DNA from: Spongiibacter thalassae
Lineage (GTDB): Bacteria > Pseudomonadota > Gammaproteobacteria > Pseudomonadales > Spongiibacteraceae
Length of the DNA stretch: 64,000 nucleotides
Assembly: GCF_012272835.1 (NCBI RefSeq)
Contig: NZ_JAAWWK010000003.1
Span: forward strand, 248,001-312,000
Reading direction: 5' to 3'
Position numbers and translations under genes: made by a program. Of the stretch, positions 1 through 7,870 are shown piece by piece. The notes beneath the pieces were generated by a model. That model worked only from the letters and a program-made list of their open reading frames with translations, had not been told where the DNA came from and did not search any database. The first letter of the stretch is position 1. Each line of letters begins with the position of its first letter.

Positions 1-1
1 C

Positions 2-52
2 GGTAGTCGCTTCTACTTCACGATTGCGGAACCAAAAGATGAAAAAGCTTAA
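2..52 (+). CDS. C-terminal end of a sensor histidine kinase (partial)
   Basis: The window opens inside a reading frame that encodes a 16-residue tail containing GSRFYFTIA and ends with TAA at 50-52. A glycine-serine followed by an aromatic-rich strand is typical of the last strand of a HATPase_c domain just after the G2 box, so this is most likely the end of a sensor kinase. The receiver gene that follows starts inside it, at the ATG at 39, which is the usual arrangement of a two-component pair. The sensor domain and the kinase core lie outside the window. Confidence 0.6.
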   Translation, partial: GSRFYFTIAEPKDEKA

Positions 53-473
53 AACCATATTGTTAGTCGATGATTGCGAAGCCACCAATCTGATACACCG
101 CTTGATTATCGAGAAATACGGTTGTGTCGAAGAGGTGGTGGAAACACTGAACGGCGCTGAGGCCATGGCCTTTCTAAAAACCAAGCGCAATGGTGCCTAC
201 CCTCAGCCGGAGCTGGTATTTCTCGACGTCAATATGCCGGTAATGAACGGTTGGGAGTTTCTTGACGCGTATAGAGAGCTGCCGGAGAGCCAGTTGGCGG
301 GGGTTGTCGTTGTGATGCTGACAACGTCAACCAACCCGGATGATCGCACTCGCGCGCAGGAGCTTAATGAAATCAGCCTGTTTGCGTCAAAACCCTTAAG
401 CATTGATACCATCGATAAGGTGCTGGCGCAGCACTACCCGGATTCGCTGCGCGAAGACTATCCCGCCCGGTAA
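39..473 (+). CDS. Single-domain response regulator (CheY-like receiver)
   Basis: This is a stand-alone receiver domain of 144 residues with no output domain. The acidic pair VDD lies near the N-terminus, the phosphoacceptor aspartate is in FLDVNMP (about residue 63), the switch threonine is in MLTTS and the conserved lysine is in ASKPLS. The family relays phosphate from a kinase to a partner protein. I chose the ATG at 39 over an upstream TTG at 24 because the protein then begins MKKLKTILLVDD like its relatives. The gene overlaps the end of the upstream kinase by 14 bases, so the two are probably translationally coupled. The partner of the phosphorylated form cannot be told from the sequence. 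Confidence 0.88.
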   Translation: MKKLKTILLVDDCEATNLIHRLIIEKYGCVEEVVETLNGAEAMAFLKTKRNGAYPQPELVFLDVNMPVMNGWEFLDAYRELPESQLAGVVVVMLTTSTNPDDRTRAQELNEISLFASKPLSIDTIDKVLAQHYPDSLREDYPAR

Positions 474-587
474 GGTTCTCTACGTTTTCCCCCAGCCTTT
501 TTATGCTTACGGGAGCGCTTGGCTCTCGCTGTAACAATAGTGTCTTCAAAACGTCCAGCCACTGTCACCTGCCTTCGCTAGTATTGC

Positions 588-604
588 CCCAATTGACTAT
601 TGGG
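588..604 (+). promoter_or_regulatory. Small inverted repeat overlapping the Shine-Dalgarno of the LpxH-family gene
   Basis: The repeat CCCAAT-TGACT-ATTGGG is perfect over six base pairs. Its right arm runs straight into the likely ribosome binding site GGGAGA (602-607) for the GTG start at 616. As RNA it could partly hide the site, but the stem is short and no function is shown. Confidence 0.3.
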
Positions 605-615
605 AGAAACGATGG

Positions 616-1416
616 GTGCGATACAAAACGGTATGGTTGTCTGATATTCACCTCGGCTTCAAGGATTGTCGTGCAGAGTATTTGCTCGATTTTTTAGCCA
701 AAGTCGAGTGTGACTCGATTTACCTGATCGGCGATGTAATCGATCTTTGGGCGATGAAACGGAGTCTGTTCTGGCCTTCCTCCCACTACGACGTGCTGCG
801 CAGTCTGTTTAACAAAGCCAATGCCGGCACCCGCATCGTTTATATACCAGGCAATCACGACGAGCCTTTTCGAGACTATGTCGGCAACATCTTCGGCCCC
901 ATCGAAATTCGCAAGGACGCCGTTTATACCACCGTCAAAGGCAAACGCCTCCTTATGTTCCACGGCGATTGCCTGGACGAACATATTCAACTGCGCAAGT
1001 GGGAAAACCTGATCGGCGATGCCGCCTACGATTTGCTGCTGTTTTTGAATCGCTGGGCAAACTTTTTCCGCCGTCGCTCCGGTCGGCACTATTGGTCACT
1101 CGCGACCTATATCAAACAACGCATTCCAAACGCACGACAGGTCATCGAGGTGTTCGAGCAGGCGGCGGTACAAGAGGCTGCAGCGCGAAATCTCGACGGC
1201 GTAATTTGCGGCCATATTCACCAGCCCGCGCTGAAAGAAATCGACGGGCTGTTGTACTGCAACGACGGCGATTGGATTGAGAACTGTACGGTGCTTACGG
1301 AGGACGACGCCGGAAATATGGAATTGCTGCAGTGGACGGAAAAGCAAACCAGTCTGGATAAATGGTTGGTGAACGAGACCCCGGCCCAAGTGCTGCCGTT
1401 GCGGCAGGCCAGTTAG
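616..1416 (+). CDS. UDP-2,3-diacylglucosamine diphosphatase family metallophosphoesterase (LpxH-like)
   Basis: This is a calcineurin-like phosphoesterase of 266 residues of the COG2908 type. Metal-binding motifs are visible in order: SDIHLG (residues 9-14), GDVIDLW (39-45), GNHDE (about 78), FHGD (about 116) and GHIHQP (about 198). Family members remove UMP from UDP-2,3-diacylglucosamine during lipid A synthesis or act on related nucleotide-linked lipids. The tryptophan-rich middle part resembles the larger LpxH2-like branch more than E. coli LpxH, so the exact substrate is uncertain. The start is GTG, with GGGAGA nine bases upstream. The gene lies 32 bases before an OlsF-like acyltransferase, which suggests a shared role in membrane lipids. 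Confidence 0.8.
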   Translation: MRYKTVWLSDIHLGFKDCRAEYLLDFLAKVECDSIYLIGDVIDLWAMKRSLFWPSSHYDVLRSLFNKANAGTRIVYIPGNHDEPFRDYVGNIFGPIEIRKDAVYTTVKGKRLLMFHGDCLDEHIQLRKWENLIGDAAYDLLLFLNRWANFFRRRSGRHYWSLATYIKQRIPNARQVIEVFEQAAVQEAAARNLDGVICGHIHQPALKEIDGLLYCNDGDWIENCTVLTEDDAGNMELLQWTEKQTSLDKWLVNETPAQVLPLRQAS

Positions 1417-1448
1417 ACAACGAAGTTGGTTACAGAGGTAATATTACG

Positions 1449-3152
1449 ATGATCTCGGTGGATTCGGTCATTGACGAACGGTTCCCGCGTATTGCGCAGG
1501 GAAATCCGAAAATAAGAAGCACCCTGTCGGCACTGTTGAAGTACCTGTTTCACGAAGCGGAGTTCAAACAGTTCGAACGGGACTACCCCCATTTGCAGGG
1601 GCTGGATTTTGTAGAACAGGCGCTGGATTACTTCGATTTTGGCTATGCGATAAGTGCGCTGGACAAGGAGCGGATTCCTGTGAGTGGCAGAGTGGTGATT
1701 ATTTCCAACCACCCCATAGGTAGCCTGGACGGATTGGCGCTGCTTAAACTGGTCTCGGAGGTGCGCTCGGACGTGAAGGTGGTGGCCAACGAGCTGCTGT
1801 ATGCTCTCAAGCCTCTGCGCTCCATGCTGCTGCCCGTAGACAATATGAGTGGCAAACGCAATCGCCGGGAGAACCTGCAGGCCATTCATCAGCATATCGA
1901 AGGTGAGGGCGCCGTGATCATCTTTCCGGCCGGAGAAGTTTCCCGGGTAAGCCCCAGTGGCATTCGCGATGGTCGCTGGCGCAACGGGTTTATCAAATTT
2001 GCCGAGCGCGCCAATGCCCCGATCCTGCCGGTGCATATCAGTGCGCGCAATTCGGTATTTTTCTACGCCTTGTCGCTGCTCGCCAAGCCGCTATCGACCC
2101 TATGGTTGATACGGGAAATGTTCAAGCAGAACAACCGCACGGTCAGGGTCAGTATTGGCCCGATGATTGACGCCAATATTTACAAGCAGCTTCCCCTCAC
2201 CGCTCCGGCAAAGGTGAGATTATTCAAGAAACATGTGTACAAATTGGGCAAACGCAAGCGCAGTGGCGAACCCTGTTTTATGCCTGCGGCCCAGGCGGTC
2301 GCTCACCCGGAGGATCGCCAGGAATTACGCCGGGCGATACGCGCCTGTGAGCGTATTGGTGAAACCCGCGACGGTATGGAAATCTACTGCTATCACTACA
2401 GCGGTGACTGCACCATCATGCGGGAAATTGGCAGACTGCGGGAGGCGAGCTTTCGAGCGGTGGGCGAGGGTACCGGCCACCGTCGCGATGTCGATGCCTA
2501 CGACGCGCATTACGACCATATTGTATTGTGGGATGAAACCCAGCTAGAGCTGGTCGGCGCCTACCGTTTGAAGCGTCTGTCGTCGTTGGGGGAGGGCGAG
2601 AGCCTCTATAGCGCTACTCTGTTCAACTATAATGACAGTGTCGCCGGTGAGATATTTGCACAGGGTGTGGAGCTGGGCCGCAGCTTTATTCAGCCCCGCT
2701 ATTGGGGCCGAAATTCCCTTGACTACCTGTGGCAGGGTGTCGGCATGTACCTGTCTCGCTACCCCGAGGTGCGCTACCTGTTTGGCCCGGTAAGCCTGAG
2801 TGACAAATTGCCCAAAGCTGCCAAAGACCTGTTATTGCAGTTCTATCAAACGTACTTTTCCGCTAAAGAGCCATGGGCAGTGGCTAAAATGCCCTATAGC
2901 CTGGACGAGGGGAAAGGGCGTTTTTCCGGTGATGACTACCGCGCTGAATTCACTCGGTTGAAAACGGAACTGGGTGACATGGGCTGCTCTGTGCCTACCC
3001 TGTACAAGCAGTACACGGAATTGTGTGAGCCCGGTGGGGTAAGCTTTGCCGACTTTAATGTTGACCCGGATTTCGCCGATTGTATTGATGGCCTGGTGCT
3101 GGTTGATATAGAAAAAATGAAACCAGCGCGTAAAAAGCGCTATTTTAACTAG
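1449..3152 (+). CDS. OlsF-like bifunctional acyltransferase (lysophospholipid acyltransferase plus GNAT/OlsB-like domain)
   Basis: This protein of 567 residues has two acyl-transfer domains. Residues 1-285 resemble a 1-acylglycerol-phosphate acyltransferase of the hemolysin group, with NHPIGSLDG at 87-95 and FPAGEVS near 160. Residues 300-567 resemble the GNAT-fold OlsB/hemolysin family, which attaches a hydroxy fatty acid to an amino acid (for example VGAYRLKR and GRSFIQPRYWG). Such a fusion is known as OlsF in Serratia, where one protein makes ornithine lipids from ornithine and two acyl-ACPs. By analogy this protein makes an aminolipid at the inner membrane, but the amino acid used is not visible in the sequence. 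I chose the ATG at 1449 (GAGG upstream) over an in-frame ATG at 1362 inside the previous gene. Confidence 0.82.
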   Translation: MISVDSVIDERFPRIAQGNPKIRSTLSALLKYLFHEAEFKQFERDYPHLQGLDFVEQALDYFDFGYAISALDKERIPVSGRVVIISNHPIGSLDGLALLKLVSEVRSDVKVVANELLYALKPLRSMLLPVDNMSGKRNRRENLQAIHQHIEGEGAVIIFPAGEVSRVSPSGIRDGRWRNGFIKFAERANAPILPVHISARNSVFFYALSLLAKPLSTLWLIREMFKQNNRTVRVSIGPMIDANIYKQLPLTAPAKVRLFKKHVYKLGKRKRSGEPCFMPAAQAVAHPEDRQELRRAIRACERIGETRDGMEIYCYHYSGDCTIMREIGRLREASFRAVGEGTGHRRDVDAYDAHYDHIVLWDETQLELVGAYRLKRLSSLGEGESLYSATLFNYNDSVAGEIFAQGVELGRSFIQPRYWGRNSLDYLWQGVGMYLSRYPEVRYLFGPVSLSDKLPKAAKDLLLQFYQTYFSAKEPWAVAKMPYSLDEGKGRFSGDDYRAEFTRLKTELGDMGCSVPTLYKQYTELCEPGGVSFADFNVDPDFADCIDGLVLVDIEKMKPARKKRYFN

Positions 3153-3174
3153 AGCTTGTTAAAGCTAATTGCAT

Positions 3175-3204
3175 CGCCGCAACCTGCAGGGCTGCGGCGC
3201 TTTT
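3175..3204 (+). terminator. Probable rho-independent terminator after the OlsF-like gene
   Basis: The stem CGCCGCA/TGCGGCG has seven perfect base pairs and an 11-base loop. It is followed by CTTTTA and lies 22 bases after the stop codon. The T-run is short, so termination may be partial. The rest of the gap to 3446 holds nothing I recognise. Confidence 0.6.
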
Positions 3205-3446
3205 ATGTCCTGCGAGTACCCCAAGTACTTCGCCGCACACACGGGGCAGGCTCTCAGTCACTTTTGTGCACCCACCACATCACACCCATTACGTCTGGCC
3301 GAGCGCCAAAAGCCCCTCCGGCATCGACGATTCATTTAGTATTAACAGGCTCTGGTTTTTTTGTTCGCGGACAATGTCCAGTTGCCCCGCAAATTGTGAG
3401 TCCGTCACAGCAAGCAAGAGTTTGCGCAGCGCTGTGAATGTGCTGT

Positions 3447-4199
3447 TTAGCTCAGCACCAGGGAAAACTGTCGAAGCAGCCATTCAGGCTCGTCGAGCAC
3501 CAGGTCATGCCCGCCGCTGTCGTGTTTTATATGCTGGCTGCTGTATTTTTTGGCGAGAAAGTCGCTACACCGGGAAGACACCATGCGATCGGCAGTACTG
3601 CTTATCAGCAGGGGCGGCGTCGGCAAGGCTGAGGCCGAAGGTGAGGAAAATGCTGCGGCTGCCAATAACTGACGCACGACATTGATTTTTCTCAATGGAT
3701 GACGGTGACGTATTTGACAATATTGTTCGAGAACGTCGTCGGCGACAGAATGCCGGTTACTGACCAATTGCAGAATATGGCGCTCCTGTACCTTGACACT
3801 GCTACTGCCCAGGCTGTGTATCACCGGCCACAGCGAAGCGATTTTTAAGCGGTGATAGAACGGGCAATCCCTGCTGCTGCTATTTATCAGTACACATTTA
3901 ACGATTTGCTCCGGCGCCGCACGTTGCCAGTCCAGTGCCACCATTCCACCGAGTGAAAGAGCGATAATACCGAAGGGTTTGTCACCGAAGGGGTGTCGCT
4001 GCTGTAAATCTGCGCGGATAGCGTGGATGCGGGTCGGCGACAGGCGACGGTGCTCACTGCCAAAACCGGGCAGGTCCAATGCCCTGCAGTCCCAGCCAAG
4101 TTCTTCGCTACAACGGTTGATAAAGGCTTGCCAGTGTGCCTGTTCTCGAGACAGGCCTCGTAGAAACAACCAGCGGGTGGGTGCTTGTGGTGACGTCAT
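3447..4199 (-). CDS. Alpha/beta hydrolase (BioH-like fold)
   Basis: This hydrolase of 250 residues has the oxyanion segment FLRGLSREQ near the N-terminus, a nucleophile elbow ALSLGG (serine about residue 80), an acid in STADRMV and a histidine in GGHDLVLDEPEW near the C-terminus. The full catalytic triad is therefore present. The size and the compact lid resemble BioH and other small esterases, but nothing here links it to biotin synthesis, so I give no symbol. It is the last gene of a minus-strand run and follows the M14 peptidase gene after only six bases. Its substrate may be an ester or thioester made by the upstream genes, which is inference. Confidence 0.8.
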   Translation of the reverse strand: MTSPQAPTRWLFLRGLSREQAHWQAFINRCSEELGWDCRALDLPGFGSEHRRLSPTRIHAIRADLQQRHPFGDKPFGIIALSLGGMVALDWQRAAPEQIVKCVLINSSSRDCPFYHRLKIASLWPVIHSLGSSSVKVQERHILQLVSNRHSVADDVLEQYCQIRHRHPLRKINVVRQLLAAAAFSSPSASALPTPPLLISSTADRMVSSRCSDFLAKKYSSQHIKHDSGGHDLVLDEPEWLLRQFSLVLS

Positions 4200-4205
4200 T
4201 TGCTA

Positions 4206-5363
4206 TCAGTTTTCCAGATTGCGATACCAAAGGGTTTGGGCGACCTGCGCCATCTGACGGTCGCGTTCTCCTTCGCTTATCCATTGCTCGCTACTGCGTG
4301 TCGCTGCCAGAAAAAAGTCCAGTAGTATCAGGTGGCCCCGCAGCACGCGAGCGTGGCGATGGGGAACCGTTGGGTTGAAGAGTCCGGCAAAGCTGAATAC
4401 CTGTGCCGGATGCTTTTTTACCCACAACCAGGAACCCATTTCCAGGGTCAGGGGCAGCAAGCGACTGCCATGGTCGCGGCATTGCAGATAGAAATAGTCC
4501 CACATGTCGCCGTGACTGAGATAGTGCATGGCCTGTGGCCCAAAAGAGTAATTATGATGGGGAAAATTGCGCTCCCACAGCAGCTTCAGCGCGGTGTAGT
4601 TGCCAATGTCATCTATGGGCTCCTTGCGGTAGGCGAAGGGTATCCATATGTGGTCCTGAAGGCCGAAGCCGGAGTGAAAGTCGATCGCTACAGATAAACG
4701 CCCTGGGCGGCAATAACGGTAAATGATGTTTTGCAGAGCACTGAATTCGGGCTCAATGTAGTTTGCCCAGTCGCCGCGATACCACGGTAGTTTGCGCCAC
4801 AGCCGCTGGCCGCCCAACAAAAAGGGTGCTCCGTCCTCGGCATCTATCGGGGCGTGACGATTCAGGTCGACGCCGTTGGGGTTGCAGCGGGAGTCCATTA
4901 ACATGCCGCCCGGATTAACCAGCGGTATGGCCACGATGGCAATGTCTTCCTCGAATTGCATGTGCCAATGGGCGTCCCAGCGACAGCGTTCGACAACACT
5001 TTCCAGCCAGGCAAGCAGCACCTGGGTGCCGATACGTTCTACACCGTGTACCCCTGCGGTGAGAATCAGGCAGGACTTTGCCCTGTCCGGGTTGCCGATA
5101 GTGAGGGACACCACCGGCAGTCGAAATTCATCAACGTCGACAATTGCCTCGGTGCGGCTTTGAATAAGCGCGCCCGCATTGCGACACAGTTGCTCAACGG
5201 ATAACAGTTCACCAAGGCGTCGATGCAAGGCGCCTCGGCATTCATCCATCAACTCGGTAAAGGTGGGAAGGGTGGGGCCGATAAAACCATCGTTATCGGC
5301 GGTTTCGCTGGTGTGGGGTAGACAGAAAGGTGCTTGACCGGGCTGAGATGATAATGCGCTCAT
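4206..5363 (-). CDS. M14-family zinc carboxypeptidase-like protein (succinylglutamate desuccinylase/DUF2817 type)
   Basis: This protein of 385 residues has the zinc-binding pattern of the M14 peptidase and aspartoacylase group. It carries HGVE after a TAG strand (about residue 116), the substrate-binding stretch NPNGVDLNR, the third zinc ligand in IDFHSG, and a probable catalytic glutamate in TLEMGSW. No signal peptide is visible, so a cytoplasmic role in trimming an amide or peptide bond is likely. It lies between a glycosyltransferase gene (nine bases upstream) and a hydrolase gene (six bases downstream) on the same strand. The family includes peptidases and N-acyl-amino-acid hydrolases, and I cannot choose between them. 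Confidence 0.8.
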   Translation of the reverse strand: MSALSSQPGQAPFCLPHTSETADNDGFIGPTLPTFTELMDECRGALHRRLGELLSVEQLCRNAGALIQSRTEAIVDVDEFRLPVVSLTIGNPDRAKSCLILTAGVHGVERIGTQVLLAWLESVVERCRWDAHWHMQFEEDIAIVAIPLVNPGGMLMDSRCNPNGVDLNRHAPIDAEDGAPFLLGGQRLWRKLPWYRGDWANYIEPEFSALQNIIYRYCRPGRLSVAIDFHSGFGLQDHIWIPFAYRKEPIDDIGNYTALKLLWERNFPHHNYSFGPQAMHYLSHGDMWDYFYLQCRDHGSRLLPLTLEMGSWLWVKKHPAQVFSFAGLFNPTVPHRHARVLRGHLILLDFFLAATRSSEQWISEGERDRQMAQVAQTLWYRNLEN

Positions 5364-5372
5364 AAGTCCCTG

Positions 5373-6428
5373 TCAGGTGCTGAATACACGGTGGCCGGCC
5401 GGTAGTGCCAATTGCCAGGTTGACTCGACAAGCTCGCTGGTATCGTGCCAGTTGCCGGACAACAGCCAATCGCAAATCGCCGCGGCCACATCGGGGTAGC
5501 GCTGAGGGCGAGGCGCTTCAGGGTGGCTTAGCCAATCGGCGATAATTGCCGGATCGTATTCATACATGATTCGCGCATGGCCAAGGGCCTGCAGCGCAGC
5601 GGCATTACCCAGTTGCTCTGATTGGCCTGCCACAGGTTTGGCCAGTACCGGAACCCCCATATGCAGGCATTCGCTGATTAACTCGAAACCGGCGTTACAC
5701 ATAACCGCCCGCGCACTGCACAGGTCGCGCTTGAAGCCGTGAAGACTTGTTTTACGCAGGCTGATATTGCCGTCCTGGCTATCGACCAGTTCAGGCGAAT
5801 ACTGGATAAAACGCGTGTCCGGGAAACTCTTGAGGCTCTCGGTGATGCGCTGCTGATTCTCAAAGGGCAGGTAAACCACCACGTGGTTACCAACAACGCC
5901 GGCGCGTTTTTCTGCGGGGTTGATAATCGGCGGCACGATAGGTGCGTTGAAGTGATTCCAGTGGAGGCCGAGACGGTGGGTCACCGGCGCGAACATTTTC
6001 ATAATAAGGCGGTTGCGCAGGTTTACCCCAGCCTGGGGCACATTGCGATAGCCAAAGGCATATTGGTGACCAACGCCGATGACTGTTTTACCGCGAAGCC
6101 GACCAGCCCACGCGGTGACCGGTTCAAAGTCGGTAACGATCAAGTCATAGCCGTCGAGGTCGAGGCCCCTAACATCGCGAACAAATTGAAGCGGCTGTGC
6201 TTCGAGCAGGGTTTTAAAAGAGTTTACGGCACCGTTCACCGTGGCAAAGGTCAGGCCCTTTCGCAGCTGATAATCGCCGAAGCACTCCATATCGAAGTAT
6301 TTATCCGCAGGGCGACCGGAAAATAAAAACTGAACATCAACCTTGCGGCGCGCGAAGTGGCTGGCCATCATGCGAGCGCGGGCAATGTGCCCGTTCCCGG
6401 TGCCCTGTACACCATATAAGATTTTCAT
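5373..6428 (-). CDS. MJ1255/VC2487-family glycosyltransferase
   Basis: This protein of 351 residues has a GT-B style layout like MurG. The N-terminal loop GVQGTGNGHIARA (about residues 5-17) is a hallmark of the MJ1255/VC2487 family. The C-terminal half carries CNAGFELISECLHMGVPVLAKP, the usual nucleotide-sugar binding segment, followed by GQSEQ. The family is widespread but its acceptors are poorly known. I start at the ATG at 6428, where the protein begins MKILYGVQG; an in-frame extension to 6503 would overlap the PAP2 gene. The neighbouring PAP2 phosphatase and methyltransferase suggest work on a lipid-linked or polyprenyl-linked sugar. Confidence 0.85.
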   Translation of the reverse strand: MKILYGVQGTGNGHIARARMMASHFARRKVDVQFLFSGRPADKYFDMECFGDYQLRKGLTFATVNGAVNSFKTLLEAQPLQFVRDVRGLDLDGYDLIVTDFEPVTAWAGRLRGKTVIGVGHQYAFGYRNVPQAGVNLRNRLIMKMFAPVTHRLGLHWNHFNAPIVPPIINPAEKRAGVVGNHVVVYLPFENQQRITESLKSFPDTRFIQYSPELVDSQDGNISLRKTSLHGFKRDLCSARAVMCNAGFELISECLHMGVPVLAKPVAGQSEQLGNAAALQALGHARIMYEYDPAIIADWLSHPEAPRPQRYPDVAAAICDWLLSGNWHDTSELVESTWQLALPAGHRVFST

Positions 6429-6465
6429 TGGCTTTGACTCGTTTTCCAAAAAAATGGCGCGCTGA

Positions 6466-6996
6466 CTAGAGGGTGACGACCAGCGCGTGACTGAGGTGGG
6501 CAATGCCTATGCCCAGAGCGGCGCCGGCCAGAGTGTCGGTGGGAAAGTGAACGCCAAGCAGAATGCGCGAGGCGCCAACAGCGGTGGCCCAGAGAAACAG
6601 CGGTGCACCGGCGGCGCCGTAGAACAGCACGCACAGGGTGGCAAGCAGAAAGGCGGCAGCAGTGTGTCCTGATGGAAAACTAAATTCATCAGAGGCGATA
6701 ATCGCGGCGTTAAAGCGGGGAATTGCGGCCGGGGGACGACGTCGCCGGCAGGTGTTTTTCAGCACCCAGTATAGGGGTAGCCAGATGGCAAAAGCCGCCG
6801 CAACACTCGCAGCGAAAAGCTCGCTATGGTGCAGCCCAAGTGCGTACAGTGCCGCCGGGAGTAACACCTGGGAATAACCGTCGCCGGTTTTGGAGACACC
6901 ATAGGCAAGGCGACAGAGCTGGCGCTGGTGGCGGGTGTTGACGCAGGCGAGAAACATGCGAACGTCAAACTGATTAATAGACTGTATTAAACGCAT
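6466..6996 (-). CDS. PAP2-family membrane phosphatase
   Basis: This integral membrane protein of 176 residues has all three parts of the PAP2 phosphatase signature: K-N-T-C-R-R-R-R-P (about residues 80-88), PSGHTAAAF (about 108-116) and SRILLGVHFPTDTLAG (about 143-158). These residues form the histidine-based active site that removes phosphate from phosphatidate, undecaprenyl diphosphate or similar lipids, usually on the periplasmic face. Several hydrophobic segments separate the motifs. It lies 37 bases upstream of the glycosyltransferase gene on the same strand, so recycling a lipid carrier or dephosphorylating a glycolipid intermediate is plausible. Confidence 0.88.
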   Translation of the reverse strand: MRLIQSINQFDVRMFLACVNTRHQRQLCRLAYGVSKTGDGYSQVLLPAALYALGLHHSELFAASVAAAFAIWLPLYWVLKNTCRRRRPPAAIPRFNAAIIASDEFSFPSGHTAAAFLLATLCVLFYGAAGAPLFLWATAVGASRILLGVHFPTDTLAGAALGIGIAHLSHALVVTL

Positions 6997-7077
6997 AATT
7001 TAATCCTCTCAGATCAAAACATACGCCTTGGTGTTTGCAGTTGCGTGACGGTGGTATTGCAGAAATGCGACAGCGAG

Positions 7078-7728
7078 CTAGCGGTTTTCGATATTTAATA
7101 TCCAGCCTCGGTGTTGGCGCTGGCTATTGGCGGTGATGGGGTGAATGTCAGCGTAAAAATCCTCGACGCAGGCCTCCGCGACATCGAGAAAGGGCGGCCG
7201 ACCAGGGTCGGCGATGATAATACGACCACATCCGCCGTGTATTGCCCGCTCGATCATACGGTAGACTTCTTCGGCCATATCGTCCCAGAAGCAAATATCA
7301 CTGGCGATCAAGGTGTCAAACCGCCCCAATTCCTCAGTGGGAAAAGACTCGAAACGACGCGGTTCTGTCGTCAGCGTGAGGCCGTTTGCGGCAGCCTGGG
7401 CGTTCAGAAAGGGAAACACCGCTGGGTCGCCGTCGGTGGCGAGGGCGTCGCAATGGAAGTGTTTAACGCAAAACAGGCTGCCCAACCCCCAGCCGCAGCC
7501 GACTTCCAATATTTTACTGGCCTGCTCCAGGGGCGCCGTTTGCAAATACTCCATCAGCAGAAATGCTGCGCCCCAGTTTTTATTGCCGTGTAGCTGGCTG
7601 GGTTGTTTTCGCTTGAGCCGACGCATGGTGGGGTGGGAGGCCAATAAATAGCGCAGGCCGTAGTGTTCACGGGCAAATTTATCGGCTATTTCCCTGCTTT
7701 GTTGGGTGTCCGCTGGTGGCATTGGCAT
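7078..7728 (-). CDS. Class I SAM-dependent methyltransferase (METTL/Methyltransferase_16-like)
   Basis: This methyltransferase of 216 residues carries the SAM-binding motif ILEVGCGWGLGS (about residues 73-84), an acidic end of strand 2 (ATDGDP) and a motif IV region, TLIASDICFWDD, where the D-I-C-F/Y-W pattern resembles lysine methyltransferases of the METTL21/23 group. The later IIIADPGRPPF fits the same family. A protein or small amine substrate is possible. It is the first gene of the minus-strand run ending at 3447 and lies 81 bases upstream of the PAP2 gene. Its promoter should lie in 7729-7870, shared divergently with sthA, but I see no convincing boxes there. Confidence 0.8.
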   Translation of the reverse strand: MPMPPADTQQSREIADKFAREHYGLRYLLASHPTMRRLKRKQPSQLHGNKNWGAAFLLMEYLQTAPLEQASKILEVGCGWGLGSLFCVKHFHCDALATDGDPAVFPFLNAQAAANGLTLTTEPRRFESFPTEELGRFDTLIASDICFWDDMAEEVYRMIERAIHGGCGRIIIADPGRPPFLDVAEACVEDFYADIHPITANSQRQHRGWILNIENR

Positions 7729-7870
7729 GACTTCTGCGTCTCGATGATGTGGTCCACGGCAAAGGTACGGGCTTAGCTATGCCGGCACAAGGGGTATCGG
7801 CCCGTGGCTGCATATGGGCGAGAATTCACATAGAATTCCGTCGGGCATACTCATCGGAGCGGGAAGTCTA

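Noticed and set aside
3156-3437. Plus-strand frame after the OlsF-like gene
   Set aside because: It begins inside the terminator hairpin and has no family resemblance.
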